From positions 124,001-188,000 of the forward strand of contig NZ_VORB01000005.1 in the NCBI RefSeq assembly GCF_007995015.1: DNA of 64,000 nt, given 5' to 3'. Origin of the DNA: Luteibaculum oceani (lineage in GTDB: Bacteria > Bacteroidota > Bacteroidia > Flavobacteriales_D > Luteibaculaceae). Shown piece after piece: positions 56,301 to 64,000 of this stretch. The translations under genes were made by a program, and so were the position numbers. How positions within the stretch are numbered: position 1 is the stretch's first letter; each line of letters begins with the position of its first letter. The notes beneath the pieces are model-generated. The model did no database searches. It was not told the DNA's origin and worked only from the letters and a program-made list of their open reading frames with translations.

Positions 56301-59300
56301 TGCTTTCGGTGGTGATCCGGCTACTTACTCTTCACCCGATGGTACATTTACCCCAGGGGGAGTATCGAGAGATTTCACTTCTACAAATGATTATCCAACC
56401 AAATCTAATTACAGCATCTCTTTCGATGATGCCAATGGTTGTGGTCCTGTAGTTATTTCTGGATTTAAAAATTGTGGTTGTTTCACCAATGCGGGTACCA
56501 TGAATACCGCTCCATTGGAATATTGTGAAACCGATATGGCAATGCCACAGTTTAATGACGACTCGGTCCTGGTAAAGCGCGAAAACGATCCAAATGACAC
56601 GCTGTACTTTGTTCTTCACAGAGGATCTGCATTAAACATTGTTGATCCTATAGACAGCTTTCCTACCCCTCAATTTGCCTTCGATGCTGCAAAAATGAAT
56701 TACGGAACCACCTATTACCTTTCTCCAGTAGCTGGAGAGCCTAATGGACAGGGTGGTATTGATTACGATCCACAAGGATGTGTATCTGTAGGTCAGGGAA
56801 CTCCGATTAAGTTCTTTAAGCAACCTACTGTAACCGCCTCTGCAGTTACACCAGACATTTGTACTGGAGACCAGGCAGCAATTCGTGTTCAATTTACCGG
56901 AGCAGCACCTTATGCTGTTACTTTATTCGATGAAGACGGAACAACAGAACTTTCTTTTACCAATTTGGATGCGACCGATACGATTTACGTAACTCCTTCT
57001 CAAACCCATACCTATCAGTTTAAAGACATAGATGGTAAATATTGTAAGGATGTTCCTGTATCGCAAACGGTTACCATTACTACCCATGAAGCACCAGATT
57101 CAATTCCTGGAACGCTAACCTACACTTGTACCAGAGCAGCAGATTTCTACACTGTAGAAATTCAGTTGAGTGGCGACGCTGGTAGCATGAAGGTTGCTCC
57201 ATCATCTGCAGGTACTATAGACCCAGCAACGGGTATATTTACCTCAAATCCTATAGCGAACAACACCCCGTACACCTTTACCTTCTCTGATCAATACAAG
57301 TGTGGAAACTTTGTTTTAACCGATCAATACGATTGTCCTTGTGTAACAGCAGCAGGTACCTTTGTAGAGGATACAGTATCGGTCTGTGCTTACGATATTG
57401 CTTCGTTTACACACAACCAAGATTCGGTTATAGACCCAGATGATGATCATGTGTTTATTGTGTACACCGATCTTAACAACCCTACAGGAACCATTCTTTT
57501 AACTAAAAAGACTGCCTCTTTCCCTATCCAGGCACCATTGCAGCCCGATACTAGATATTACGTGAGTTTAGCAATGGGTAACCAGAATGGATCGGGTGGA
57601 GTAAATTATAACGACCCTTGTTTGGATATTTCCCCTCCGGTGGTGCTGTACTTCAATGGTATTCCTTCTGCTGAATTTAGAGGCGATCCAGATATTGACT
57701 TGTGTGCTGGTGAGGAATTTAAATTCCCATTCGATTTACAAGGAAATGGTCCATTTACTTTGAGATACAATTTCTCGAACGATAATAACTCTGGGGAATC
57801 TTCTGTTACCCTAGCAACGACACCAACGGATACGTTCAAAATTTCACCGACTCTGAAAGAGGAATATGAGTTCTTCGAAGTTATTGATGTGAATGGATGT
57901 ATAGCTCCTATGGATACCACGGTTGTGGCAGACGTAAAAGCGAGTCCAAGCATAGAAATTACAAACGTATTAGATACTACTGTTTGTAAGGGTGAAGAAG
58001 TAGAAATTAGACTTGCAGCTGAATTTAATGGAAGATTCAGCTATGAGTTATGGGATGGATACACCAACACCATGATTCGCAGATTCCCAATAAAAGTTTC
58101 TAAGGCATTCTCGTACAAATTCGATATGACAGATGACTCCCTACTTGTGGAGCCAAGAAACATAGAAGATGACGTTTGTACAGGTGTTTCAAGTGGGGCT
58201 AAAAAAGTTTACGGTACCGAATTACCGCAGTTAACTTTCAATTCGGCAGCAGATGTTTGCGAAGGTAATGCCGCTCAGGTAAGCTTTAGTATTACTGGAG
58301 GTGTTGCTCCATACTCAATAAGAGTTACTGGGCCAAATAATTATGATCAAACCTTCAACAACCTTGTAGCAAACGATGCCATTGCTCTTCCAGGAGACAA
58401 TGCGGGCACATTTACCTATACAGCAGTCGAAGTTACCGACAGCTCTCCAATTAAAGCATGTGTAGGAAGTGGAAATTCAGTAACCTACACGGTAAATCCA
58501 CTTCCAGAGGCTACTATAATTGAGGCCCAAGACGTTTGTAAGGGGAATGAAATTCCATTAACCTTTGATATACAGGGAACAGGGAATGACTTTAGCCTTC
58601 AAATTACCAATTCGGATGGGTTAGATACCATTATCTACAACCTTCCAGCTGGAAGAACAACCTTAAATATGCCGGGTTCAAGTTCTAATAACGTAGTGTA
58701 CAACCTTGGAACGGTTACCGATGTATTAGGTTGTTCAGACGTGGGTAGCGGAAGTGATAATTCCGTACAATTCGACTCACCTACCATCGATTTCGACTTT
58801 AACAAAACCAATGATGATTGTTACCCATTACAGTTGAGTGTAAACCCACAAATTGTTGCACCAGGAAATTCAACTTGTACATGGACTTTCGAAGATGGCA
58901 CCGTTGTTTCAGGTTGCGACGATCCGTTTAACGTAACTCTATACCAAGTTGGAGACCTAGACATGGCGGTACGCGTAAGAACCCCAACAGGGTGTGGAGC
59001 AGACTCACTATTTGTGGATACCATTCACGTTAGACCTAATCCAAGAGCAAGTTTTGGGTTTAACCCTAAAATTCCAACCAACTTGTTAAACGTGGTAGAC
59101 TTTAACAACACCACCATTAACGGAGATAGATACATCTGGAAAATTGATACGCTAGCGGTACTTAATACGACCAATCCACAGTATGAATTCCCAACAACAC
59201 CTAACAAAACCTATAACGTTTGGTTGGTTGCGTACACCGACTTTGGTTGTGTGGATAGTACCAACAAGCTGATTGAAGTAGTACCAGATTTGGATATTTA

Positions 59301-59577
59301 CATTCCAAACTCCTTCTCTCCAAACGGCGATGGTGTTAACGAAACCTTTAGACCGGTACTAACGCTAAGCCCAGAGGATGTAATTGAATACGAATTCTAC
59401 GTATTTAATAGATGGGGAGAATTATTGTTCTATACTCAAGACATGTTTGGAGCTTGGGACGGAGATTATAAAGGAGAACAGGTTCCAATAGGGGTATACA
59501 CCTACCGAGTAAGAGCGAAAGTTGGAGCTAATGCGGTTACCTTAGACCGACGAGGTACGGTGAACGTAATCCACTAG
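53365..59577 (+). CDS. Giant modular secreted protein with a T9SS type B (CHU_C) C-terminus
   Basis: 2070 residues. Signal peptide (~1-30, cleavage after AVAQ). Residues ~33-490 resemble an IgGFc-binding-type adhesion domain (KADFPVVVYAVTYESASVDG; LPVDKLDDEYVL; KPVAVIGSVDCSGGNECGAC). ~515-596 is a PKD domain (WVWDYGDGQ, GVYEVTLYVTND). ~600-1900 is a chain of Ig-like modules, many opening with C-x-G-[DNE] and closing with Cys; a ~288-residue block is duplicated (from ~967 and ~1255). A late PKD-like unit lies at ~1890-1970. The last ~95 residues (IYIPNSFSPNGDGVNETFRP; FNRWGELLF; WDG; GVYTYRV) are the gliding-motility-associated CHU_C domain that directs export and surface anchoring by T9SS. 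Probably a surface adhesin; ligand unknown. Confidence 0.93.
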   Translation: MRPLNKILKNLFFVIAILGSLYNSKEAVAQKISGQEFWFTLPRMSPLDENAEGLFLYIVSDYCIEDAYVEAPHLNWRVDFTVDRGQYTQIKVPTRVSGGTPIYHDRPNRVEKKGIFLKADFPVVVYAVTYESASVDGEIILPVDKLDDEYVLSTRGIMVLGQLRNTVVATEDSTDIEIDTWDNNDNPITIDIILNQGETYQWSKTRQNCTADYPRRPYRDCATLNGTVVKASKPVAVIGSVDCSGGNECGACENTFITYQPNKRWGTEHVTAQVIPRQDPNLAVTCGGAGDVSGDYIEVLGEVGTKVTINDYRGDRTVTLAAPAYDNGAGYGYGYTFFEVPRNPAGGDFGFANTVITSDKPVQVTQHPKGWQTDNVGASDPEAIMVFPTDLWVDSYIFAILRTATTTNNDFTIIMEDVGGSLNQVEFDDGVSTRNINAIPGATAWMKIGTSNYFYKRVPVPISTNTLRIYSRTNTPFGIYTASRGQAESYVQNGGDGPILEIPTCPICPIAEFQKKEDVCIGVEAEFIDMSEDNDASGSTSINEWVWDYGDGQRDTFNVSTNPKHIYTAPGVYEVTLYVTNDNPNPGPCTIEITKLITVFDGPNANAGPDQTICFGEPVVLGGSPTGSGGEAPLTYNWKPSTGIANTSSPNPSAYPPSDEEYIVEVEDADGCIQRDTTLITVQPKDSAYIADDEYTVCKGDEVPVEISISGGNSTTYSITLSNGTSSVTETALPSNGGVVLVPFNTGFPNGFNVRITAFSANDPGICAVFDVGQIPVKVRNKPDPTFEVNSIDICEGDQATVNINFSADGSLSFDISDGTDVDSYSNISANPYQLIVAPTVTTTYTISNVRHSDDPTCPSTKTSAVTVNVLQDKDPGEDGFLKICSGGGLVDLFSLLGGTPDAGGDWRDITFSGALVGDKFDPSLATDGEYEFEYAVSAGPNCNELTSIVKIDFNEPPKFRDLVEDCSEQLLDYKVKFTAFGGDPATYSSPDGTFTPGGVSRDFTSTNDYPTKSNYSISFDDANGCGPVVISGFKNCGCFTNAGTMNTAPLEYCETDMAMPQFNDDSVLVKRENDPNDTLYFVLHRGSALNIVDPIDSFPTPQFAFDAAKMNYGTTYYLSPVAGEPNGQGGIDYDPQGCVSVGQGTPIKFFKQPTVTASAVTPDICTGDQAAIRVQFTGAAPYAVTLFDEDGTTELSFTNLDATDTIYVTPSQTHTYQFKDIDGKYCKDVPVSQTVTITTHEAPDSIPGTLTYTCTRAADFYTVEIQLSGDAGSMKVAPSSAGTIDPATGIFTSNPIANNTPYTFTFSDQYKCGNFVLTDQYDCPCVTAAGTFVEDTVSVCAYDIASFTHNQDSVIDPDDDHVFIVYTDLNNPTGTILLTKKTASFPIQAPLQPDTRYYVSLAMGNQNGSGGVNYNDPCLDISPPVVLYFNGIPSAEFRGDPDIDLCAGEEFKFPFDLQGNGPFTLRYNFSNDNNSGESSVTLATTPTDTFKISPTLKEEYEFFEVIDVNGCIAPMDTTVVADVKASPSIEITNVLDTTVCKGEEVEIRLAAEFNGRFSYELWDGYTNTMIRRFPIKVSKAFSYKFDMTDDSLLVEPRNIEDDVCTGVSSGAKKVYGTELPQLTFNSAADVCEGNAAQVSFSITGGVAPYSIRVTGPNNYDQTFNNLVANDAIALPGDNAGTFTYTAVEVTDSSPIKACVGSGNSVTYTVNPLPEATIIEAQDVCKGNEIPLTFDIQGTGNDFSLQITNSDGLDTIIYNLPAGRTTLNMPGSSSNNVVYNLGTVTDVLGCSDVGSGSDNSVQFDSPTIDFDFNKTNDDCYPLQLSVNPQIVAPGNSTCTWTFEDGTVVSGCDDPFNVTLYQVGDLDMAVRVRTPTGCGADSLFVDTIHVRPNPRASFGFNPKIPTNLLNVVDFNNTTINGDRYIWKIDTLAVLNTTNPQYEFPTTPNKTYNVWLVAYTDFGCVDSTNKLIEVVPDLDIYIPNSFSPNGDGVNETFRPVLTLSPEDVIEYEFYVFNRWGELLFYTQDMFGAWDGDYKGEQVPIGVYTYRVRAKVGANAVTLDRRGTVNVIH

Positions 59578-59599
59578 GAAAGATAATTACAAATAGTTT

Positions 59600-59633
59600 A
59601 AAGGCCGTCTAAACACATTAGGCGGCCTTTTTT
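59600..59633 (+). terminator. Terminator of the giant secreted protein gene
   Basis: 13-bp stem AAAGGCCGTCTAA / TTAGGCGGCCTTT with one U-G pair, loop ACACA, then T residues. Confidence 0.92.
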
Positions 59634-59730
59634 GTGTTTATCCATGAAAGTTCCAACTCCACCACCTCCATTACTTATATTCAACAAAATGAATTTGTAA
59701 AAAAGCCTGCTTTCTTAATTTGCCATAATA

Positions 59731-60228
59731 ATGATTGTTTCCCTTGTCCTTGTCATACTATTCCTACTACAATCCAAGCTCACACCTGAGCTTGATGTAA
59801 ATGCGAGGATAGACCGTATCGAAGTTTATAAATCGCAAAGGGTTTTAAAGGTGTTCAGCGGTGATAAAGAACTGAAATCCTACTCCATTTCATTGGGTTT
59901 TTCACCTCGTGGAGACAAACAAATAGAGGGAGATGGTAAAACACCAGAAGGAAAGTACTTTATAGATAGGAAAAACCCTAAAAGTGCATTTTATTTAAAC
60001 CTTGGAGTTAGCTACCCTACCGAAGAACAGAAATTGGTCGCCCAAAAAGAGGGTCGAGATCCGGGGGGATTAATAAAAATACACGGCTTACAGAATGGAT
60101 GGGGCTGGATGGGGCGCTTGCACTTATTGCGCGATTGGACAGCTGGTTGTATCGCACTTACAAATGGAGAGATAAAGGAACTATACGACCACGTACCTGT
60201 TGGAACGCCCATTTTTATTTACCCCTAA
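59731..60228 (+). CDS. L,D-transpeptidase family protein (YkuD/ErfK)
   Basis: 165 residues. N-terminal hydrophobic anchor or signal (~1-15), then the YkuD domain: RIEVYKSQRVLKVF, GDGKTPEGKYFI, IKIHGLQNGWGW with the conserved His, and DWTAGCIALTNGEI with the catalytic Cys. Members cross-link DAP residues or attach lipoproteins to peptidoglycan; a periplasmic cell-wall role fits the meso-DAP MurE in this window. Compact form without LysM. Confidence 0.9.
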   Translation: MIVSLVLVILFLLQSKLTPELDVNARIDRIEVYKSQRVLKVFSGDKELKSYSISLGFSPRGDKQIEGDGKTPEGKYFIDRKNPKSAFYLNLGVSYPTEEQKLVAQKEGRDPGGLIKIHGLQNGWGWMGRLHLLRDWTAGCIALTNGEIKELYDHVPVGTPIFIYP

Positions 60229-60236
60229 TTCGGCTT

Positions 60237-60419
60237 CTAGCTTTTTCTCTTATCCCTCAGGCTTGTTTGAGACAACAGTGCATTATGCAACCCCGCTAGG
60301 CTAATTATCACTATAAAAAAGGTATTATAGCTTTCGTGGTTCTTAAAGAAATAAGCTGAGACTATAATAACCGCAGCCCAAATAACGGCGCTTACAACTA
60401 ACATTTTTTTCATAGCCAT
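60237..60419 (-). CDS. Small two-helix membrane protein, unknown
   Basis: 60 residues: two hydrophobic segments (~7-24 and ~31-48) joined by KNHESYN, and a basic C-terminus (SLRDKRKS). It lies between the transpeptidase stop and the TonB receptor terminator, where no other gene fits. No family recognised; conservation is untested. Confidence 0.5.
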   Translation of the reverse strand: MAMKKMLVVSAVIWAAVIIVSAYFFKNHESYNTFFIVIISLAGLHNALLSQTSLRDKRKS

Positions 60420-60464
60420 AAGTTAGTCTTATCCATTAAAATGGGTTAAGAAAAATAAGAGCAC

Positions 60465-60494
60465 AAAAAAACCCAAGCCTTTCGACTTGGGTTT
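60465..60494 (-). terminator. Terminator of the TonB-dependent receptor gene
   Basis: Stem AAACCCAAG / CTTGGGTTT; on the minus strand it is followed by TTTTTTT. Confidence 0.88.
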
Positions 60495-60514
60495 ATCTAT
60501 CAGCGATGTATCGC

Positions 60515-63409
60515 TTACAATGTATATGAGAATCCTAAACTAAAGGTTCTACCTGGAGCCAATCTTGTAAAGATCTGATCTTGTGCATTGTATCCAGTAA
60601 ATACCTTCTCTTTCATGTCGTTTAACAGGTTAGATACTTTAAACGAAGCATTCATTTTGTTATCAGGTCCAAATCCTTTGCTCACTTTAAGGTTTAAGCT
60701 ATTAAAAGGAACCGAGTAAACATCTGCCTGGTTAGCAAACCCTACGAACTGTAGTGTTCTTCCTTGTACGTTGTAGAAAACGCTTGCTTGTAAGGCCTTT
60801 TCTTTGTCGTCGAAAGAAATACCAGCGTTAATTAGGTATGGAGCTTGACCAGCCATTACACGCGTATCTTTAATCTCTTCGCCAGTTCTTGCAGAGTTTC
60901 TTCTAGAAGCTAACTCAGAATCCGACATCTTAATTTGAGACTTGGTTACCGTTACGTTAGTGTTGAAAGCAAACTTCTTAAGCTTCTCAGAAATAAAGTT
61001 TAAAGATTGTACCGCTTCAAATTCTACTCCTAATACAGTTGCGTTACCAACGTTTCTCGCTTGGAAAGTTCCAGGATCTGATAAATACTGTACGATCTCT
61101 ATTGGTGCGTCGAACGTTTTAAAGAATGTAGATGCAGAAATATTCTGTCCAATTCCATTAAACAATTCCCATCTCATATCGAAGTTATAGATACGAGTAG
61201 AGCGAAGGTTACCATCCCATAGAGTAATTTGGTTTCCTTGAGCATCCTGGCTAGTTTCTGAGAATAATCCTCCTACAAAAGTTCTACCAGAGATAGGATC
61301 TAAGATTTCCGCAAAACTCATTTCCTTGAAAGAAGGTCTAGCAATTGTTTTAGAGAATGAGAATCTTAAATTCTGATCTTCATTTAGCGCATAAATAAGG
61401 TTTACCGTTGGGAATAAATCGAAATCGTTAATTACATTCTCTTTGTTATAATTAATGGTTCCATTCTGGTTTGTTCCCGTGTAGAACTGCTTAAACATTT
61501 CGGCTCTTAAACCAATTACCGACTTAAGAAGTGGAGTAAAGTTGTACTCAGCAGAACCGTAAACTCCTGAATGATGAACAAAAGAGTTGTATTGGTTAGG
61601 GTTTCTTGGGATAAATGTTGGATTAAACCTTACACCGTTTGGATTTTCGCTGTCGTATAGATTCTCTTCGCTGAAAACGTCCTCTGGTTGTGGGTTTCCG
61701 TTATACTTCTCATTGAAGTCAATATCACCGGGATTGATTTGGAACCCTTGGATATCGAAATCCCTGTTTTTGAAAGTATGGCTTGCACCGAACTTAACCT
61801 TGGTTTCTTTACCGTTAAAGTCTACTACTCTAGTTACATCAACTTTAGCTGGAATACTGTATTCTTCTAAGAATCTCCAGATTCTTTCTGGAAGTCCAGA
61901 TTCTGTTGAAACTCCTTTTCCTTCGTCTCTAAATCTTAAGAAACGGATATCTGGATCGGTAATGTAAGACCTTGTAGGAGCAACAGACCACTCTAACATG
62001 TTGTCGCCTTCGTTTCTTGTAGTTCCCGAAATTAAAAGGTTAGTTAAACCTCTTTCGCTGTATTCAATGTTGTATTGTCTAGCTTGGAATTCAGTACCCA
62101 AGTTATTAGCAGTAAAATCGAAGATACCCGCCTTAGACTCACCATTTTGAAGGTGCATCAAGTTTACCTTGTACTTAGTGTTACCATCTTTGATAGCTGC
62201 ACCTGCCATAGCTCCAAGTAAAACATTGTTTACACCGTAGTCACCTTTTTGACGCTCAAGTGGAGTTAACTCGTTTTGGTTAGGGTCGATAGCTTTACCG
62301 TACAGGTTAAATTCAGCATCTTCGTAAAACTCGTACTCGTTCTTGTAGCTTAAAGAAAAGCTGTATCCAATTTTTCTTTCCCCTATTGCAGTTTGGTCAC
62401 CGTACGAAAGAGAAACACCCGTATTCATAAAGCTATTTGCTCTATATCCACCCATTTGAGGGTTAAAACCTCTAAGGATGTCTTGGTACTCTTGACCTTT
62501 AGCTCCATTAGGATTTCCGATAGCATCGGTAAACATTGGAATATCGGTTCTTCTACCAGTTGGGATATCTCTAGTACCATCGTCGAAACCTAAGAAATCG
62601 GTTTTACCACCATTGTACTTAATGTAATCGCTGTTAAAGTGCATGTTTGGATTGAATCCAACTCCTACACCAACATTCATTAGCTTTTCTTCTGGGAAGT
62701 CTTTGGTTGTAATATCAACAGCACCACCAGTAAAATCTGCACTTTGCTCAGCAGAGAAACTCTTAGATACTACGATATTATCGATAACATTGGTTGGGAA
62801 GATATCCATTTGTACCGTGTTACGATCAGGATCTAGACCTGGGATATCCATACCATTCAACGTAGTTTTAGTATAGCGATCACCTAATCCGCGAACGTAT
62901 ACATATTTACCACCTTGAACAGAAACTCCAGTTACACGAGACATAGCGCTCGCTGCATCGGAGTCTCCAATTTTCTTAAAAGATGCTGCGGAGATACCAT
63001 CTATTACTTTCGTTGACTTTTTCTTCATAGTAAGCAACGCAGCCTCAGTATTTTTAACAGCCTTAGCAGTAACAACAACTTCTTTTAGTTGTTCTGCACT
63101 AGCACCTAATCTAATTGTACCTAAAGCAGTTACTTCTCCTTCTTTTACAATTACGTCTTTAACCGTAACTGGAGCAAAAGAGATAAAAGATGCTTTAAGA
63201 TTATAAGTTCCTGGCTCGGCTTTAATTTCGAAGTTACCATCTAGATCTGTAGAAGCTCCTTTGGTAGTTCCCTCTATAATAACAGCCACACCAATTAGTG
63301 TTTCACCAGTTGCATCATCGATAACAGTACCGCGGATTGCAGACTGACCAACTGCCACTGTAGTAACAGCGGTAACACACAACACTAAAAATGCTCTTAA
63401 TAAAAACAT
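60515..63409 (-). CDS. TonB-dependent outer-membrane receptor with carboxypeptidase-like N-terminal domain
   Basis: 964 residues. Signal peptide (MFLLRAFLVLCVTAVTTVAV, cleavage after GQ). ~22-110 is a CarbopepD_reg-type beta domain (IRGTVIDDATGETLIGVAV). The plug (~125-250) holds VTGVSVQGGKYVYVRGLGDR and TLNGMDIPGLDP, then FTGGAVDITTKDFPE. The remainder is a ~22-strand barrel ending in LGFSYTL with terminal aromatic pattern. Imports an unknown ligand with energy from TonB. No SusD partner follows; the gene just upstream on the same strand is of unknown function. Confidence 0.95.
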   Translation of the reverse strand: MFLLRAFLVLCVTAVTTVAVGQSAIRGTVIDDATGETLIGVAVIIEGTTKGASTDLDGNFEIKAEPGTYNLKASFISFAPVTVKDVIVKEGEVTALGTIRLGASAEQLKEVVVTAKAVKNTEAALLTMKKKSTKVIDGISAASFKKIGDSDAASAMSRVTGVSVQGGKYVYVRGLGDRYTKTTLNGMDIPGLDPDRNTVQMDIFPTNVIDNIVVSKSFSAEQSADFTGGAVDITTKDFPEEKLMNVGVGVGFNPNMHFNSDYIKYNGGKTDFLGFDDGTRDIPTGRRTDIPMFTDAIGNPNGAKGQEYQDILRGFNPQMGGYRANSFMNTGVSLSYGDQTAIGERKIGYSFSLSYKNEYEFYEDAEFNLYGKAIDPNQNELTPLERQKGDYGVNNVLLGAMAGAAIKDGNTKYKVNLMHLQNGESKAGIFDFTANNLGTEFQARQYNIEYSERGLTNLLISGTTRNEGDNMLEWSVAPTRSYITDPDIRFLRFRDEGKGVSTESGLPERIWRFLEEYSIPAKVDVTRVVDFNGKETKVKFGASHTFKNRDFDIQGFQINPGDIDFNEKYNGNPQPEDVFSEENLYDSENPNGVRFNPTFIPRNPNQYNSFVHHSGVYGSAEYNFTPLLKSVIGLRAEMFKQFYTGTNQNGTINYNKENVINDFDLFPTVNLIYALNEDQNLRFSFSKTIARPSFKEMSFAEILDPISGRTFVGGLFSETSQDAQGNQITLWDGNLRSTRIYNFDMRWELFNGIGQNISASTFFKTFDAPIEIVQYLSDPGTFQARNVGNATVLGVEFEAVQSLNFISEKLKKFAFNTNVTVTKSQIKMSDSELASRRNSARTGEEIKDTRVMAGQAPYLINAGISFDDKEKALQASVFYNVQGRTLQFVGFANQADVYSVPFNSLNLKVSKGFGPDNKMNASFKVSNLLNDMKEKVFTGYNAQDQIFTRLAPGRTFSLGFSYTL

Positions 63410-63521
63410 ATACAGTCTTTCTAAATTCGGTGCAAAACTCCGACTTCAGTTTCGAGGGTAATCAATGATAAGTTTAAGGATGTGTTAACGAATTGTTAAG
63501 CACCAAGGGAAAGCACAAAAA
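63410..63521. other. Promoter region of the TonB receptor gene
   Basis: About 110 bases between the terminator of the upstream gene and the receptor start. AT-rich with GTTAACGAATTGTTAA near 63484-63499, a short interrupted palindrome. A -7 box could not be placed with confidence. Confidence 0.4.
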
Positions 63522-63547
63522 AAGCCCCACGCAGTAGCGTGGGGCTT
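63522..63547 (-). terminator. Terminator of the partial gene at the window end
   Basis: Stem AAGCCCCACGC / GCGTGGGGCTT with AGTA loop; on the minus strand a run of T follows. It separates this gene from the TonB receptor gene downstream. Confidence 0.92.
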
Positions 63548-63569
63548 AACATTTCGTTTATATAGCTAA

Positions 63570-64000
63570 CTAGTTAAGCATACCTGCTTGTCCAGCCCAT
63601 GTCCATGACATCATAGCGCTATTGGCACCAGCATTTTTACGGGTAGCAACCTCAACTGTAGCCTGATCAGATCCTTGCTTAAAGAAATCTCCTAATACTT
63701 TTCCTTCAGGAAGTGTTGCTTCCCATCCAGCGATAAAGTATCCGTTGGTGTTAACAGAGAAACCAACTTCTTCTTTCTCTGCGTTTGGTCCATATCCTTC
63801 TACATCCTGACCTTCGCTTAAGTTAGTGAAGTAGATAGCAGACATTCTTACGTCTGTGTTATCATCTAGATCTACTAATCCAGAAGCTCCATCAGCATAT
63901 AAAGTACCGTTTATGATAGTGTGACCCGTAGAAGTGTAAGCCGCTTCTGGACCATCTAATTCAAATCCTTCGTCACCTGGGTTAATAACTACAAAGTTAT
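63570..64000 (-). CDS. C-terminal part of a protein of unknown function (probably exported)
   Basis: The frame is open to the window edge, giving ~143 C-terminal residues. Visible features are NFVVINPGDEGFELDGPEAA, an Asp-rich LVDLDDNTDVR, SAIYFTNLSEGQDVEGYGP and the end MMSWTWAGQAGMLN; beta-rich, acidic, no membrane helix. No family recognised. It is encoded just upstream of the TonB receptor on the same strand but separated from it by a terminator, so a functional pair is only suggested by proximity. Confidence 0.7.
   Translation of the reverse strand, partial: NFVVINPGDEGFELDGPEAAYTSTGHTIINGTLYADGASGLVDLDDNTDVRMSAIYFTNLSEGQDVEGYGPNAEKEEVGFSVNTNGYFIAGWEATLPEGKVLGDFFKQGSDQATVEVATRKNAGANSAMMSWTWAGQAGMLN

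Noticed and set aside
1-64000. tRNA, rRNA or CRISPR arrays
   Set aside because: Looked for cloverleaf-type spacing in the intergenic gaps and for regularly spaced repeats; none found by eye. The three repeats at 1.2-3.6 kb are 0.7-1.5 kb apart and are not an array.

Overview
The window looks like a chromosomal segment of a member of the Bacteroidota, most likely Flavobacteriales. The base composition is moderately AT-rich. Starts mostly lack Shine-Dalgarno sequences, and a few TAnnTTTG-type -7 boxes are visible. It carries a SusD-family protein, gliding genes gldB and gldC, a giant secreted protein with a CHU_C / type IX secretion (T9SS) C-terminus, a PorG-like barrel between nadK and uppS, and a FtsZ ending in a peptide I associate with flavobacterial FtsZ. 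The lineage is inferred from these family resemblances; no database was searched.

Layout. 1-1150: 3' end of a SusD-family nutrient-binding lipoprotein gene with two strong hairpins behind it. 1150-3714: a small accessory islet. It holds a decayed remnant of an RHS-repeat core fused to an orphan C-terminal tip with a hydrophobic end, a membrane protein starting 2 bases later (candidate immunity protein), and a RelE/ParE-type toxin-antitoxin pair. Three copies of a ~49-bp palindrome-containing repeat sit before, between and after these two cassettes. 3715-19510 (minus): a complete, tightly overlapping division and cell-wall (dcw) operon, mraZ-rsmH-ftsL-ftsI-murE-mraY-murD-ftsW-murG-murC-ftsQ-ftsA-ftsZ-yqeY, with three GTGGG MraZ boxes at exact 10-bp spacing upstream of mraZ. 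19758-26539: alpha/beta hydrolase, engB, gldC-gldB, an outer-membrane barrel gene whose start overlaps the gldB start head to head, nadE and a Na/Pi symporter. 26713-31626: a LruC-domain lipoprotein, a small lipoprotein, a LuxE-like adenylate-forming enzyme and a PiT-like membrane protein. 31690-38558: tyrS, an epimerase, a DUF4296 lipoprotein, dihydroorotase, a DPM1-like glycosyltransferase, a NifU-like protein, gamma-carbonic anhydrase and murI. 38650-46822 (minus): an outer-membrane biogenesis operon, CBS protein - BamA/TamA-like - nadK - porG-like - uppS - bamA - skp - skp, followed by murI. 46893-49026: pdxJ, an esterase and a lipoprotein. 49079-53080: odhA-odhB of the TCA cycle. 53365-59577: a 2070-residue secreted modular protein. 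59731-64000: an L,D-transpeptidase, a small membrane protein, a TonB-dependent receptor and the 3' part of a gene of unknown function.

How the genes work together. Most of the window is core envelope biology. The dcw operon makes and divides the peptidoglycan sacculus (MurE carries the DNPR motif of meso-DAP enzymes). MurI supplies D-Glu, UppS supplies the undecaprenyl carrier used by MraY and MurG, and BamA and the Skp pair assemble outer-membrane proteins. PorG-like, GldB/GldC and the CHU_C cargo belong to T9SS and gliding biology. The least ordinary part is the islet at 1.2-3.7 kb, where an RHS tip, a possible immunity protein and a toxin-antitoxin pair are flanked by a shared repeat.
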